Positions 9,049-17,201 of a stretch of DNA of 24,294 bases are shown one piece after another. Where the stretch lies: the NCBI GenBank assembly GCA_031282565.1, contig JAITDL010000081.1, forward strand, positions 1 through 24,294, written 5' to 3'. Source of the stretch: Puniceicoccales bacterium. Its GTDB lineage: Bacteria; Verrucomicrobiota; Verrucomicrobiia; Opitutales; JAIRLM01. How positions within the stretch are numbered: the first letter of the stretch is position 1; the number at the start of each line of letters is the position of its first letter. The translations under genes were made by a program, and so were the position numbers. The notes beneath the pieces are model-generated. The model was not told the origin of the DNA. It did no database searches and saw only the letters and a program-made list of their open reading frames with translations.

Positions 9049-9765
9049 TCACAATGTGAAGTCATCTGCCGCTATGAGAAGTACATACTCTCCGAGCGGT
9101 TTGCGTGAACTAATTGCGCAGTACACTTCGCAAAGTTTGCCAACGTGCCAGGATTCGTGGAGCTTAGTGATTTCCCTTCCGACGGCGCAGTAGCGGTTTT
9201 CGCCAAATTCTTCGAGGGCATCGGACAGCGATTGGCGGATGCGGTGGCAGGATTCGTAGAAAATTATGGTGGCAGGGAACGATTTATGTCGACTGAAAAG
9301 CTGTCTCCGGCCCGTGCTTTTATTGGGCGGAAATCCGAGAAATAGAAATGAATTTGATGGCAAGCCTGATGCGGAGAGGGCGGCGATTGCAGCGGACGGC
9401 CCTGGGATCGGAAAAACTGGCAGACCCCTCCTGCGGCACTGGCGTACGACGCGGAATCCGGGATCGCTGACCAGTGGAGTTCCGGCATCGCAGACGAGGG
9501 CGACCAATTTTCCGGAAGCCACGGCATCGCAGATCACTGTGGCCATCTCCAACTCGTTTTCTTCTCGGCAGGAGATGAGCTTCGCGCCAATGGAAAAATG
9601 CTTCAGCAGCTTTCCGGTGACGCGCGTGTCTTCGCAGGCAAGGAGATCGCAGCGGCGCAGTACGTCAATAGCCCTCTGGGAAAAATCTCCAAGATTGCCG
9701 ATGGGGGTTGCGACGACGTAAAGTCCTGGAGCCAAATTGCATTGGCGGACTTCATCCGACTGCAA
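9049..9765 (-). CDS. rsmI: 16S rRNA 2'-O-methyltransferase RsmI (C1402)
   Basis: Methylates the 2'-OH of 16S rRNA C1402 in the decoding centre using S-adenosylmethionine. Family hallmarks are GLYVVATPIGNLGD at the N-terminus, ACEDTRVT, LVCDAGTPLVSDPG, PIPGPSAAIAALSASG, FLGFPP and IFYESCHRI. I chose TTG 9765 because GGAAGGA sits just before it and it places 14 residues ahead of LYVV, as in E. coli. The frame is open upstream to TTG 9921 with an ATG at 9858, but that extra stretch of up to 52 residues looks unrelated to the family. The protein (238 aa) stops soon after GEYVLLI, so the small C-terminal domain seen in E. coli RsmI (286 aa) is absent. Confidence 0.93.
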   Translation of the reverse strand: MQSDEVRQCNLAPGLYVVATPIGNLGDFSQRAIDVLRRCDLLACEDTRVTGKLLKHFSIGAKLISCREENELEMATVICDAVASGKLVALVCDAGTPLVSDPGFRVVRQCRRRGLPVFPIPGPSAAIAALSASGLPSNSFLFLGFPPNKSTGRRQLFSRHKSFPATIIFYESCHRIRQSLSDALEEFGENRYCAVGREITKLHESWHVGKLCEVYCAISSRKPLGEYVLLIAADDFTL

Positions 9766-9957
9766 TGTTCCTTCCACAGCCCTAGGCGCGCGTTTTCGCG
9801 CCCATGAAAGAGTTGCCTTCCCATTTTCCAGGTCTAGCCCATGGCAGTTGGCTGTCATCGGGATTGCATTCGGAGCATCCAGCAGCGAAGACGGCACATA
9901 GGAGCAGACCAGCCGAGGCAAATTTTTTCAAAAAGCGCCGCACCATCTGTCCCGACT

Positions 9958-10002
9958 AGCTGCGGCGAGCGGGACCGCAAGCTAATATTTTTTGCCGCAG
10001 CT
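9958..10002. repeat. 9-bp inverted repeat downstream of the macrodomain-like gene, overlapping a second hairpin
   Basis: AGCTGCGGC (9958-9966) and GCCGCAGCT (9994-10002) are perfect complements, one base beyond the TAG of the minus-strand gene that ends at 10004. A second stem, GTCCCG (9949-9954) with CGGGAC (9970-9975), would enclose one arm of the first, so the two are mutually exclusive or form a pseudoknot. It may end transcription of the upstream gene, but no T-run directly follows on either strand. Confidence 0.35.
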
Positions 10003-10003
10003 G

Positions 10004-11674
10004 CTAGGCACGTTTTTTTATGCACGCGGTGATTCCGGCGGCGGTTGATCCAATTGTGTACCCAGCAGCAGCTAGTGCTGCGTCCCAATCATTGCCACCG
10101 AAGCTGTGCAATCTGATCGTCACGCCGGATCCTGCTGTGCTTTTTAGGAGTGTCGCAAGTGCATCGTTCAAGACTATTTTGTCATTGCCGAACACTCCCA
10201 TGCCAACGGGAGTGATGTGTATGTTTTTCCCTGTTCGTGCCTGAATTAACCCGCAGCACTCATATTGGGCGCAAAGAATTGCCTTGGAGATCCTACGAAA
10301 GAGCGACTTCCTCTTTGCTTCACTAATATTTCCGCCAATGAAGGCCGGTGCGGCACTCATGATCATCAGCTGCGGAGTGCCGTCAGCTGTCAAACACCAC
10401 TGTGTAAGCACTTTAAATTTTCCAATGTTTGCTTCAATTTGATCCGCGAGTTTCTCTAGATGATTGTCGTCGGCTATGAATTGCGGACTAAACCATCCAT
10501 TTTTATAAATCGTCGGATACTTTGACAGCACGGACTCGCCGTCGATTGTGCAGCATTCCAGTACCGGCACGATGGAGTCAGGATAGCTGTGATGTTGGTG
10601 CGCCACCTGACGCATTGCTATGGCGATCAAGTCACTACATATTACTATGCTAGGTCCCTGCGTATGATCAGTAGCGTAGTTCATTAATGCGGCAATGGCA
10701 TGCGTGCACGACTCTAGCCCATTAAATTGGCTTGCGGCTTGCCATATTGATCCAGGCTCAAAGAGCTGCGAGCATTCTGCTGGAAAGCCTTTAACAATGG
10801 AAACTTGCACATCGCCGCCGGCTCTTGTGGGTGAAGTTGCTGAGGCGCGGATCTCATCAACGGAAAATGCCAGCGGCGCAATTCCTTCTTTCAGCACGAG
10901 TTCTTTGGCTCCGGCGAAGAGCATGTTGTGATTTTCGGCATTTGCTAGAAATTTCCCTGCTGCTTCTTTCATCCTAGCGGCAATGATCTTCCATTGATTT
11001 GGGTCGGCGCCCACCAATTCTGCTGTGTTAGTTCCAAGTCTCTCAATGACTTTGGCGTGCAGAGCCATATATTCTTTCGAAAAGTTTGGACTATTCAGAA
11101 ATTCTACAAGTGTTACATTCCTAGTCGTTAGTGCGTCGCCTGGAGCAAAATAGAACAATGAGTCTATGGCTTGAGGTCTATGCGGCGGAGGTGAAAATTT
11201 TGGTTTAGTGATGACTTTTGGACATGCCGCGTCGGCGGCAGCCGCTGGAGAAGTGGGATTTCCTCCGCTTGACTGTGGCACTGGTTTTTTAGTTCCGCCG
11301 GAAGAAGGTGTAGGTGTCGCCCTAGGGCTTTCCGCGGCAACAGCCGCAGGGACATCGCCAGCTGATGCAGACACATTGGCGCCAACTTCGGTTTCAGCTG
11401 TTGGAGCTTTGCCAGGCACGCCGGTGCTCGCCGGCCTGTGCGATTTGACGGCGGCGTAGCATAGGACGCAGATGGATGCTGCGGCGACGCAGCCGGAAAC
11501 TGATATGGCGCTAATTACTAGCGCATTAAGCAATATCACTCCGGCGGCGAATGTGAGAATTGCGAGCAGCATAGTCACCGCCGCCGATGCGACAAGCAGC
11601 GTCCCGCTTATCCAATAAGTTGTGCGTGAATTGGCAGTGGCTACTGTATTTGCGTTGGTAACTGGCGGACTCAT
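10004..11674 (-). CDS. Inc-like two-TM membrane protein with macrodomain-like C-terminal domain
   Basis: Not a named family to me. Seen: a hydrophilic N-terminus of about 20 residues, then two close hydrophobic segments (about 22-49 and 51-76), the bilobed pattern known from chlamydial inclusion-membrane proteins. A Pro/Ala/Ser/Thr-rich linker (about 80-170) leads to a globular domain (about 170-556). That domain contains ASQFNGLE (314-321), DHTQGPS (336-342), SAAPAFIGG (440-448) and TPVGMGVFGN (488-497). From memory, SQFN.LE, D.TQGP and G.GVFGN recur together in macrodomain-like (ADP-ribose-binding or PARG-like) proteins of bacteria and fungi. The inferred role is a membrane-anchored ADP-ribose binder or hydrolase, possibly a host-directed effector. 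The start is ATG 11674, with no clear ribosome-binding site. The alternative is a membrane protein of unrelated fold. Confidence 0.6.
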   Translation of the reverse strand: MSPPVTNANTVATANSRTTYWISGTLLVASAAVTMLLAILTFAAGVILLNALVISAISVSGCVAAASICVLCYAAVKSHRPASTGVPGKAPTAETEVGANVSASAGDVPAAVAAESPRATPTPSSGGTKKPVPQSSGGNPTSPAAAADAACPKVITKPKFSPPPHRPQAIDSLFYFAPGDALTTRNVTLVEFLNSPNFSKEYMALHAKVIERLGTNTAELVGADPNQWKIIAARMKEAAGKFLANAENHNMLFAGAKELVLKEGIAPLAFSVDEIRASATSPTRAGGDVQVSIVKGFPAECSQLFEPGSIWQAASQFNGLESCTHAIAALMNYATDHTQGPSIVICSDLIAIAMRQVAHQHHSYPDSIVPVLECCTIDGESVLSKYPTIYKNGWFSPQFIADDNHLEKLADQIEANIGKFKVLTQWCLTADGTPQLMIMSAAPAFIGGNISEAKRKSLFRRISKAILCAQYECCGLIQARTGKNIHITPVGMGVFGNDKIVLNDALATLLKSTAGSGVTIRLHSFGGNDWDAALAAAGYTIGSTAAGITACIKKRA

Positions 11675-11792
11675 TTGGTACTGTCTAGCACATTTGTCGT
11701 GGAATTACGAGAATAATATTTTGACCTCATACGCTGAAATCGCCGCGGTCAAATTTGGATATTTGTCAGATAAGACAGTGGCGTGAACACCG

Positions 11793-11874
11793 TGCCCGGG
11801 AGGGGACTCGAACCCCTACGACCTAGGGTCAAAGGATTTTAAGTCCTCAGCGTCTACCATTCCGCCACCCGGGC
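11793..11874 (-). tRNA. tRNA-Leu (anticodon TAA), CCA not encoded
   Basis: Class II tRNA of 82 nt on the minus strand: acceptor GCCCGGG/CCCGGGC, D arm with GGTAGAC, anticodon loop CTTAAAA (TAA; plus-strand 11839-11841), a long variable arm GACC-CTA-GGTC, T arm AGGGG/CCCCT with TTCGAGT, and discriminator A. The next two bases are C and G, so the CCA end must be added after transcription, unlike the tRNA-fMet in this window. It lies between the macrodomain-like gene and an unrecognised gene on the other strand. Confidence 0.97.
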
Positions 11875-11980
11875 CGGCGCCAAAGAAAACGGCCAACGGG
11901 CCATAGGGCAAGACAAATGTTCTGCGGCGGCCAGTTTGTGGCCCTGGTCAATTGATTATTTTCCGTTGACTGTCATCTAC

Positions 11981-12976
11981 ATGTGCTCTGGTGAGCATAT
12001 TCCGCTGGCAAATTTGTGTCAACTGCGCCATAATAGGTCTGTGAGTGTATCACCAGTTTCAGATTCGCACGGTGGAGGTCCAGTGCATACGGTGGAAGAG
12101 GCGGAGTTAGAAGACATCTCGCCGTTTGCAATATTTGCAGCATCTGTCAGAAGATTTTGCGAGCTTGTGGAGAGTCTATTTTCCAGCTCTCTAAAGTTTA
12201 ATGACAATGGCGCTATGCAAAGAACCTCAATGGGCTTCCTTGACATCGACAGCAGCTCAAGAGAAGCAGCTGCCCATGGTATTATCGCGGCCTGTAGGGC
12301 TCTAGCTGACATGCCGGAGGAATATCGACGTGAAGCGCTATTGCATCATGTTGGAGGTGCGCCATTCCTGCAGCTTGTTTTTGATGTACTTTACGCAACT
12401 GACATACATCTCGACGGGGAGACGCTTAACGAATTGCGGACTGCAATTTGCCAAATTCTTGCCATGGCTCGCAATGTATTAAACGCAGATGATGTTAGGC
12501 AAATTTTCACAGCACATTATGCGATAGGCGATTACTTTGGTAGGCATGTGCCAAAGGGAATGGAGCCTCTCCCCATTAATCTTCTACAGGCAGCAGTTTT
12601 AGATATGTGCCCAATAATGAGGAGCGATGATGAGACTCACGGCGATGCTTCTGCGGCCATGCGCTATGATGAAGGAAACGATTATGACTTACGCCTGCGG
12701 GACGGGGTAAGAGATTTAATTAGAGATAAATTTTCACCTGCCGAATTGCAAGGTTTTCTTCGTGGGTGTCTCACCGTTGGCCTAACATTTCGCGTAAGGC
12801 AAGGGCGATGCGATCACATTTACGCGGCCAAGGAATTCTTCTTTGGAGGCACGCCGCCATTGCTGCATGATGATGTTTCGGAGCGGTGGGAAGCTGACGT
12901 TGCAGCGGGGCGGCGGAAGGGTGAGCTAACACTATATGGCTGGGCGGTGCTCGCTGATGGCGAATTGCGCAAGTAA
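11981..12976 (+). CDS. Unrecognised soluble, helix-rich protein
   Basis: I do not recognise a family. From ATG 11981 the product is 331 aa, with no signal peptide or convincing membrane segment. A flexible N-terminus (about 50 residues; SPVSDSHGGG) is followed by a mostly helical body (FAIFAASVRRFCELVESLF; EEYRREALLHHVGG; LNELRTAICQILAMARNVL). The C-terminal part reads RDLIRDKFSPAELQGFLRG and ends GELTLYGWAVLADGELRK. TTG 11936 and GTG 12041 are in-frame alternatives; none has a good ribosome-binding site. It converges on the next unknown gene with a 31-base gap. The F...RF..L..LF stretch after a loose N-terminus resembles that neighbour, so the two may be distant paralogues, but this is by eye only. 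Confidence 0.6.
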   Translation: MCSGEHIPLANLCQLRHNRSVSVSPVSDSHGGGPVHTVEEAELEDISPFAIFAASVRRFCELVESLFSSSLKFNDNGAMQRTSMGFLDIDSSSREAAAHGIIAACRALADMPEEYRREALLHHVGGAPFLQLVFDVLYATDIHLDGETLNELRTAICQILAMARNVLNADDVRQIFTAHYAIGDYFGRHVPKGMEPLPINLLQAAVLDMCPIMRSDDETHGDASAAMRYDEGNDYDLRLRDGVRDLIRDKFSPAELQGFLRGCLTVGLTFRVRQGRCDHIYAAKEFFFGGTPPLLHDDVSERWEADVAAGRRKGELTLYGWAVLADGELRK

Positions 12977-13007
12977 ATGGCGTGATGCAGAATTGCTTGG
13001 CTGTTAT

Positions 13008-14084
13008 TTACTTGTCGCCGCCGCCGAGTTTTGCCACGGAATTTTCAAATGCAAACAGGCTACTCTTCAATACGCCAAATCTGTGCTCATCTGATACGGC
13101 GGCACCTTGCCCATCGATGCACTCGTCAATTAATTGCCCATTAAAAGTAAACCTTTGAACGGCAGAGAAAATTTCTGCAATTCCATCGTCTGTGAGGTCG
13201 TATTCTGCTCGTATTCTGCTAACGTTAGCCGGTGAATTAAATTCACTTGCCCTTCGTCCCGAAGAAAGATGATCTATGAATGTCCATAGCACAGCATTAG
13301 TAACTCTTTGGCTACTTTCCCGTGGAAGATTTTTTACTATGCTAAACCCACCTATAAATTTTGCTAGCCGTTTTTCAAACTCACGTTTATTGGCGCCATA
13401 CAGCCTGGCGAAGCCTTGGAGGCGGTATGTCCCGGGCTTATGTGTATTGCCTTTGCTGGCTACATTAACAAGTCTGCACATTGAAACTATGGCTGACTTG
13501 ACGGCGGCAAGTTTATTTTCGTCTTTAATTATGATAAATCTTTCTTCGATGTGAAGCAGCTGCAATAAGTTGCTTCCGTCTTTTGCGAGAGGGAAATTTT
13601 CGCCATGTCCTGGCATGATGTTGACTATGATTATTTCACCTGCAGTCCTGTCTTCATTTGGATCGACTACGTCAAGGGCGTCGTTGATTCCTTCGAAAAG
13701 TTTTTCCGCCAAAGGTCCTTTGCCGGAAAGTATTTGCGCAGCTTCAATTTGAACGGAGAGTCTATCGCCAACGTCATCGCCAAACGTATTCCTAAATCCT
13801 TCCGCCAAGCCGTCGATGTCGCCTATTTGCTCGACATTGCCGCTAAGTAGCGCAGCCAGTGCGCGAACCTGTCCATCTAGATTTGCGCCGCCGGTAAACA
13901 GCGATGCAAACCTGCTGCAATGGAAGCAAATGCGATCCCAAAAGTTTGGGGTGTCACAGATGTCTGGCAGCAAATGCTCTATGTGAGTGAGCTGCGGCGT
14001 ATCTGCTGCCACCACAATTCCAGTGCCCGTTGGTTGTTGCGGGTCGCCGCCTGCGGAAGCAGTCACATGGTCGACGTTCAGCAT
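13008..14084 (-). CDS. Unrecognised soluble protein
   Basis: I do not recognise a family. ATG 14084 gives 358 aa; the frame extends 19 codons further to GTG 14141. The ATG is preferred because an AGG lies about nine bases before it. The N-terminus (about 35 residues) is Gly/Pro/Thr-rich and probably disordered. The body alternates helices (NFWDRICFHCSRFASLF; DGLAEGFRNTFGDD) with a short hydrophobic strand (GEIIIVNIMPGHG, about 150-162) that might belong to an alpha/beta core, and a basic segment around RLYGANKREFEKRLAKFIGG. The end is Gly-rich (AKLGGGDK). There is no signal peptide or membrane span. It is divergent from the next unknown gene and convergent with the previous one. Confidence 0.6.
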   Translation of the reverse strand: MLNVDHVTASAGGDPQQPTGTGIVVAADTPQLTHIEHLLPDICDTPNFWDRICFHCSRFASLFTGGANLDGQVRALAALLSGNVEQIGDIDGLAEGFRNTFGDDVGDRLSVQIEAAQILSGKGPLAEKLFEGINDALDVVDPNEDRTAGEIIIVNIMPGHGENFPLAKDGSNLLQLLHIEERFIIIKDENKLAAVKSAIVSMCRLVNVASKGNTHKPGTYRLQGFARLYGANKREFEKRLAKFIGGFSIVKNLPRESSQRVTNAVLWTFIDHLSSGRRASEFNSPANVSRIRAEYDLTDDGIAEIFSAVQRFTFNGQLIDECIDGQGAAVSDEHRFGVLKSSLFAFENSVAKLGGGDK

Positions 14085-14229
14085 CTTCTTGGCCTGAAAT
14101 AGCGCTACGCGGGCCGTAGGCGGCAATGATGAAGGAAACACAGCATCATTTTACGCTAAAAATTTGCCAGCGCAAGCGTGATTGTGAAAATAATCTTGTG
14201 GAATTTAGTATGCCACCGCATAATGTGCT

Positions 14230-15330
14230 GTGGAATCGTTAACTCGGCAAGATGCAATTGGGCGTTCCGTCGATCTTGGTCTGCTTGTGCATAGAGGTGA
14301 ACCGTCGAGTTTGCCGGTCGCTGAGTCCATGTTGCCGGGCGATGTAAGTCACCTGCGCATTGTGGCAACCGATGGCGCATCATTGCGAAGTAGTCTCATC
14401 GGTAGGGGGTTTTCCGGATTTGAAATATTTGCGCGTTTTCGAAATGCTGGAATTGGTTCCGGCAGTGCATTTTGGCTTTGCTTTTTAGGACTTAGATCTG
14501 CGGACGCAGATGCAATAATTAGAGCCACTCTCACAGCCGCCACCGGCATAGGAGATATGAAGCTGCTGGAAGTGCTATCGCGGGACCACCGTGTTGTGTT
14601 CGGGAGTAGATGTTCATTGCTTGAAGATTATGCAAGACCGTCGGTGCCTAGGCAAATTAGTGGAGATGCCGTCGCGCTAATTAGCCGTATCAGGAGTGAT
14701 GGCATTGGAGGCTGCAATTTTTCCGATGGCGAAATCGGCGTGCTGATTGCGGCAAATGAGAGTTTCCAAGTAGATGTCGTTCGCGACCAACACACAATTG
14801 TCATTGGAAAGTATCGCATAGACAATAGGGAGAATGGAGAGGTAAAGGAGTGCGGGCGAATGATGCGAGAAATTTTGGAGGCAGTCCAATCAACATATCC
14901 AAATAGCCCTGAAGACCAAGCCAGTGTTTTGGAGACATTGTTTTTGAATTTCCAAGCGCAAGGTCTTATCATGAAATTGCCAGTGTTACTTACCGCACAT
15001 GATGGTGATTTCAGCATTACGCCGATGGGGTTTGAAGTTGGCCACCAAATAACAACAGTGGATAAGGATTCCATTTCCATGGAAGTCGATTCGCGCTGTT
15101 CTACGCGCGTAGAGATACTGAGAAACGGCGAACAAACCATTGGCGTAGACAGAGGAGGAGCGTGTCGTATTTTGACAACAAATGCGGAACTAGATCGAGT
15201 TAAACTGGGGGAATGTGAAGTGACTTTCAATGGCGTTTTCAAGGCGCATCGGGAGGGCGACGGATTCACGCCGCTGAAACTTCGCATTAGCGACTGTGAG
15301 GCTTGCTACCCAGCTGCTGAATTTGTGTAG
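14230..15330 (+). CDS. Unrecognised protein with beta-rich C-terminal half
   Basis: I do not recognise a family. From GTG 14230 the product is 366 aa. The first 100 residues include a Gly/Ser-rich aromatic stretch (GIGSGSAFWLCFLGLRS, about 73-89) that is moderately hydrophobic but short for a stable membrane span. A central helical part (CGRMMREILEAVQSTY; ASVLETLFLNFQAQG) is followed by a run of probable beta strands (DSISMEVDSR, TRVEILRNGEQTIGVDR, LGECEVTFNGVFKAH) to the end. No catalytic motif is evident. It shares a divergent spacer with the previous unknown gene and ends 22 bases before the convergent clpP stop. The start is uncertain; no ribosome-binding site is visible. Confidence 0.58.
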   Translation: MESLTRQDAIGRSVDLGLLVHRGEPSSLPVAESMLPGDVSHLRIVATDGASLRSSLIGRGFSGFEIFARFRNAGIGSGSAFWLCFLGLRSADADAIIRATLTAATGIGDMKLLEVLSRDHRVVFGSRCSLLEDYARPSVPRQISGDAVALISRIRSDGIGGCNFSDGEIGVLIAANESFQVDVVRDQHTIVIGKYRIDNRENGEVKECGRMMREILEAVQSTYPNSPEDQASVLETLFLNFQAQGLIMKLPVLLTAHDGDFSITPMGFEVGHQITTVDKDSISMEVDSRCSTRVEILRNGEQTIGVDRGGACRILTTNAELDRVKLGECEVTFNGVFKAHREGDGFTPLKLRISDCEACYPAAEFV

Positions 15331-15361
15331 TCGCAGCAGTAGGCTGCATAGCTCAGCAGCT
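15312..15361. terminator. Nested hairpin between convergent genes (possible bidirectional terminator)
   Basis: AGCTGCTGA (15312-15320) pairs with TCAGCAGCT (15353-15361), enclosing an inner hairpin GCAGC (15333-15337) / GCTGC (15343-15347) with a 5-base loop. It spans the end of the unknown + gene and the clpP stop, where a two-way terminator would be useful. There is no T-run on either side, so this is a guess from position and symmetry. Confidence 0.3.
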
Positions 15362-15982
15362 TACAGCTATGGCATCGGCAAGGCCGTAGTCGATTGCTTC
15401 CTTGGCGTTTAGGAAGAAATCTCTGTCCGTGTCGCTGCGAATTTTTTCGATGGGCTGCCCCGATGCGTTTGACAGAATCACGTTGAGCTCCTCCCTCGTG
15501 CGTTCCATTTCTTCTGCCTGGATGTTAAGATCCACCGCCGGAGCATAGATCTGTCCACTTATGAGCGGCTGGTGAATCAGCACCCGCGCTCCAGGATATA
15601 GCAACCGCCGGCCTTTCTCCGCAGCGCAGAGCAATATGGAACCCATTGAGGCCGCCATGCCCATTACGATGACGGTCACCGGCGACGAAATCAACTTTAT
15701 GGTGTCATAGATTGCCATGCCGGACGTTACGCTGCCTCCGGGGGTGTTTATGTAGAATGTTATGGGCTCACCTGGTTTGTCCATTTCCATGTAGACCAGG
15801 CGCTCGACTATTTCCTTGGCGCTCTTGTCGTCTACGGCGCCCCATAGGAACACCTTCCGCGAATCGAGCAATTTTTCCTGCATGCGCTGCAGCGGCGGCT
15901 GGCGCTTGCTATCCGTTTCCGTGGACGATTCCTCTTCCGCTTCTTCGCTATCGTCGTCGTCGTTTGCTTTGTATTTTCTCAC
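15353..15982 (-). CDS. clpP: ATP-dependent Clp protease proteolytic subunit ClpP
   Basis: Serine protease subunit that forms tetradecamers and degrades proteins unfolded by ClpX or ClpA. The catalytic triad is complete: S112 in AASMGS, H137 in LIHQP and D188 in DTDRDFF. The ClpP fold signatures YINTPGGSVTSGMAIYDT and AIDYGLADAI are clear. It begins with an unusual acidic stretch (residues 8-24, Asp/Glu/Ser-rich) before the mature part, which may be a propeptide. GTG 15982 overlaps the fabV stop as GTGA, and GAAGGA lies six bases ahead, so translation is coupled to fabV. The usual partners tig and clpX are not here, which suggests this could be a second ClpP paralogue. Confidence 0.95.
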   Translation of the reverse strand: MRKYKANDDDDSEEAEEESSTETDSKRQPPLQRMQEKLLDSRKVFLWGAVDDKSAKEIVERLVYMEMDKPGEPITFYINTPGGSVTSGMAIYDTIKLISSPVTVIVMGMAASMGSILLCAAEKGRRLLYPGARVLIHQPLISGQIYAPAVDLNIQAEEMERTREELNVILSNASGQPIEKIRSDTDRDFFLNAKEAIDYGLADAIAVSC

Positions 15983-17178
15983 GGCAGTTCCTTCAGTGGC
16001 AAATCCGTTTCAACGGCTTCATTGTAGTCAACGCCGTGGACGTCAAACCCAAAAAGATTTAGAAAATCCGATTGGTAGCCGTCGAAGTCCGTCAGCCGGC
16101 GAATGTTTTCCGACGTAACTAGTGGCCAAAGTTTTGCAATCTCACTTTGCAAATTTCGATCCATCTCCAAATCGTCCACACGGAAGCGGCCGCAGCCGTC
16201 GATGGCGCCCGGTTGCAAATTCTTGCCGTAGATGCGGTCGCGGAATAGGCGCAGCATTTGGTCTATGCAAGTTTCGTGGGTGCCCATTGATTTCATCAGC
16301 CGAAAAAGAATCGAGATGTAGAGCGGCACAACCGGGATTGCAGCACTTGCTTGGGTCACAACGGCTTTGTTGATGGCTATGTGGGCTTCACCGCCCATGG
16401 GCCGCAGGATTGCGTTTATTTTATCTACCGTACTCTCCAGGTGGGCTTTGGCTCTGCCGATGGTTCCATCGCGGTAGATTGGCCATGTCAACTCCGGTCC
16501 TATGTATCCGTAGGCCACGGTCTTGGCGCCTTTAGCCAGGACCCCAGCGGAAGCCAGCGCTCCCATCCACAGTTCCCAGTCTTCGCCGCCCATTACTGCC
16601 ACTGTTCCGGCAATTTCCTCGTCCGTTGCTGGATCGATTGTGACCTCGGTGACAGTGCCATGGTCGAGATTTACAGTCTTGCCGACGAACGGTTTACCTA
16701 TTGGTTTTAGGACCGATTTGTGTGTCACGCCACTGCGGTCGGTCCTCCGCGGCGCTGCGAGACTGTATATGACCAGGTCAATTTTTTTGAACTTTTTCCC
16801 GATGAGTTCGATGGTTTTTTCTTTGATGTCGTCGGAAAATGCATCGCCGTTCACACTTGCGGCGAGTAGTCCGCTGCGCCGAGCCAATTCCTCAAATGCC
16901 ACGGTGTTGTACCATCCTGCCGAGGCAGTTCGATCTCCATCGGCCGGCCGCTCAAAAAACACACCAAGTGTGTCCGCTCCAGCTCCGAATGCCGCAGCTA
17001 TGCGACTCGCCAAGCCGTAGCCCGTTGACGCTCCAATTACGAGAACGCTGCGCGGACCGGTGAATTTATTTTTGAGCGCCTTGGCAACCTGTTCTTCGAC
17101 ATTCCTGGAGCAGCCAACTGGATGCGCCGTGGTGCAGATGAATCCCCTAAGCCGCCGTTCGATGAGAAATTTTGCCAT
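15979..17178 (-). CDS. fabV: Enoyl-[ACP] reductase FabV (trans-2-enoyl reductase, NADH)
   Basis: Reduces trans-2-enoyl-ACP (or -CoA) with NADH, the last step of each fatty-acid elongation cycle. The 399-aa length matches FabV. The NADH-binding motif is IGASTGYGLASR (48-59), and the active-site Y-x8-K signature of this family is present as Y235...K244 (YRDGTIGRAK). The start MAKFLIERRLRGFICTTAHPVG is characteristic. FabV enzymes are typically far less triclosan-sensitive than FabI. It lies 23 bases after the fliO-like gene and overlaps clpP by four bases, so the three form one minus-strand operon. An AGAAGGA sits about 18 bases before ATG 17178, too far for a normal ribosome-binding site. Confidence 0.96.
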   Translation of the reverse strand: MAKFLIERRLRGFICTTAHPVGCSRNVEEQVAKALKNKFTGPRSVLVIGASTGYGLASRIAAAFGAGADTLGVFFERPADGDRTASAGWYNTVAFEELARRSGLLAASVNGDAFSDDIKEKTIELIGKKFKKIDLVIYSLAAPRRTDRSGVTHKSVLKPIGKPFVGKTVNLDHGTVTEVTIDPATDEEIAGTVAVMGGEDWELWMGALASAGVLAKGAKTVAYGYIGPELTWPIYRDGTIGRAKAHLESTVDKINAILRPMGGEAHIAINKAVVTQASAAIPVVPLYISILFRLMKSMGTHETCIDQMLRLFRDRIYGKNLQPGAIDGCGRFRVDDLEMDRNLQSEIAKLWPLVTSENIRRLTDFDGYQSDFLNLFGFDVHGVDYNEAVETDLPLKELP

Positions 17179-17201
17179 TATTTTAACTTCGCCGATTCCT
17201 T

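Noticed and set aside
9766..9921. A longer RsmI with up to 52 extra N-terminal residues
   Set aside because: The extra part has no similarity to RsmI, and a purine-rich GGAAGGA precedes the internal TTG at 9765.
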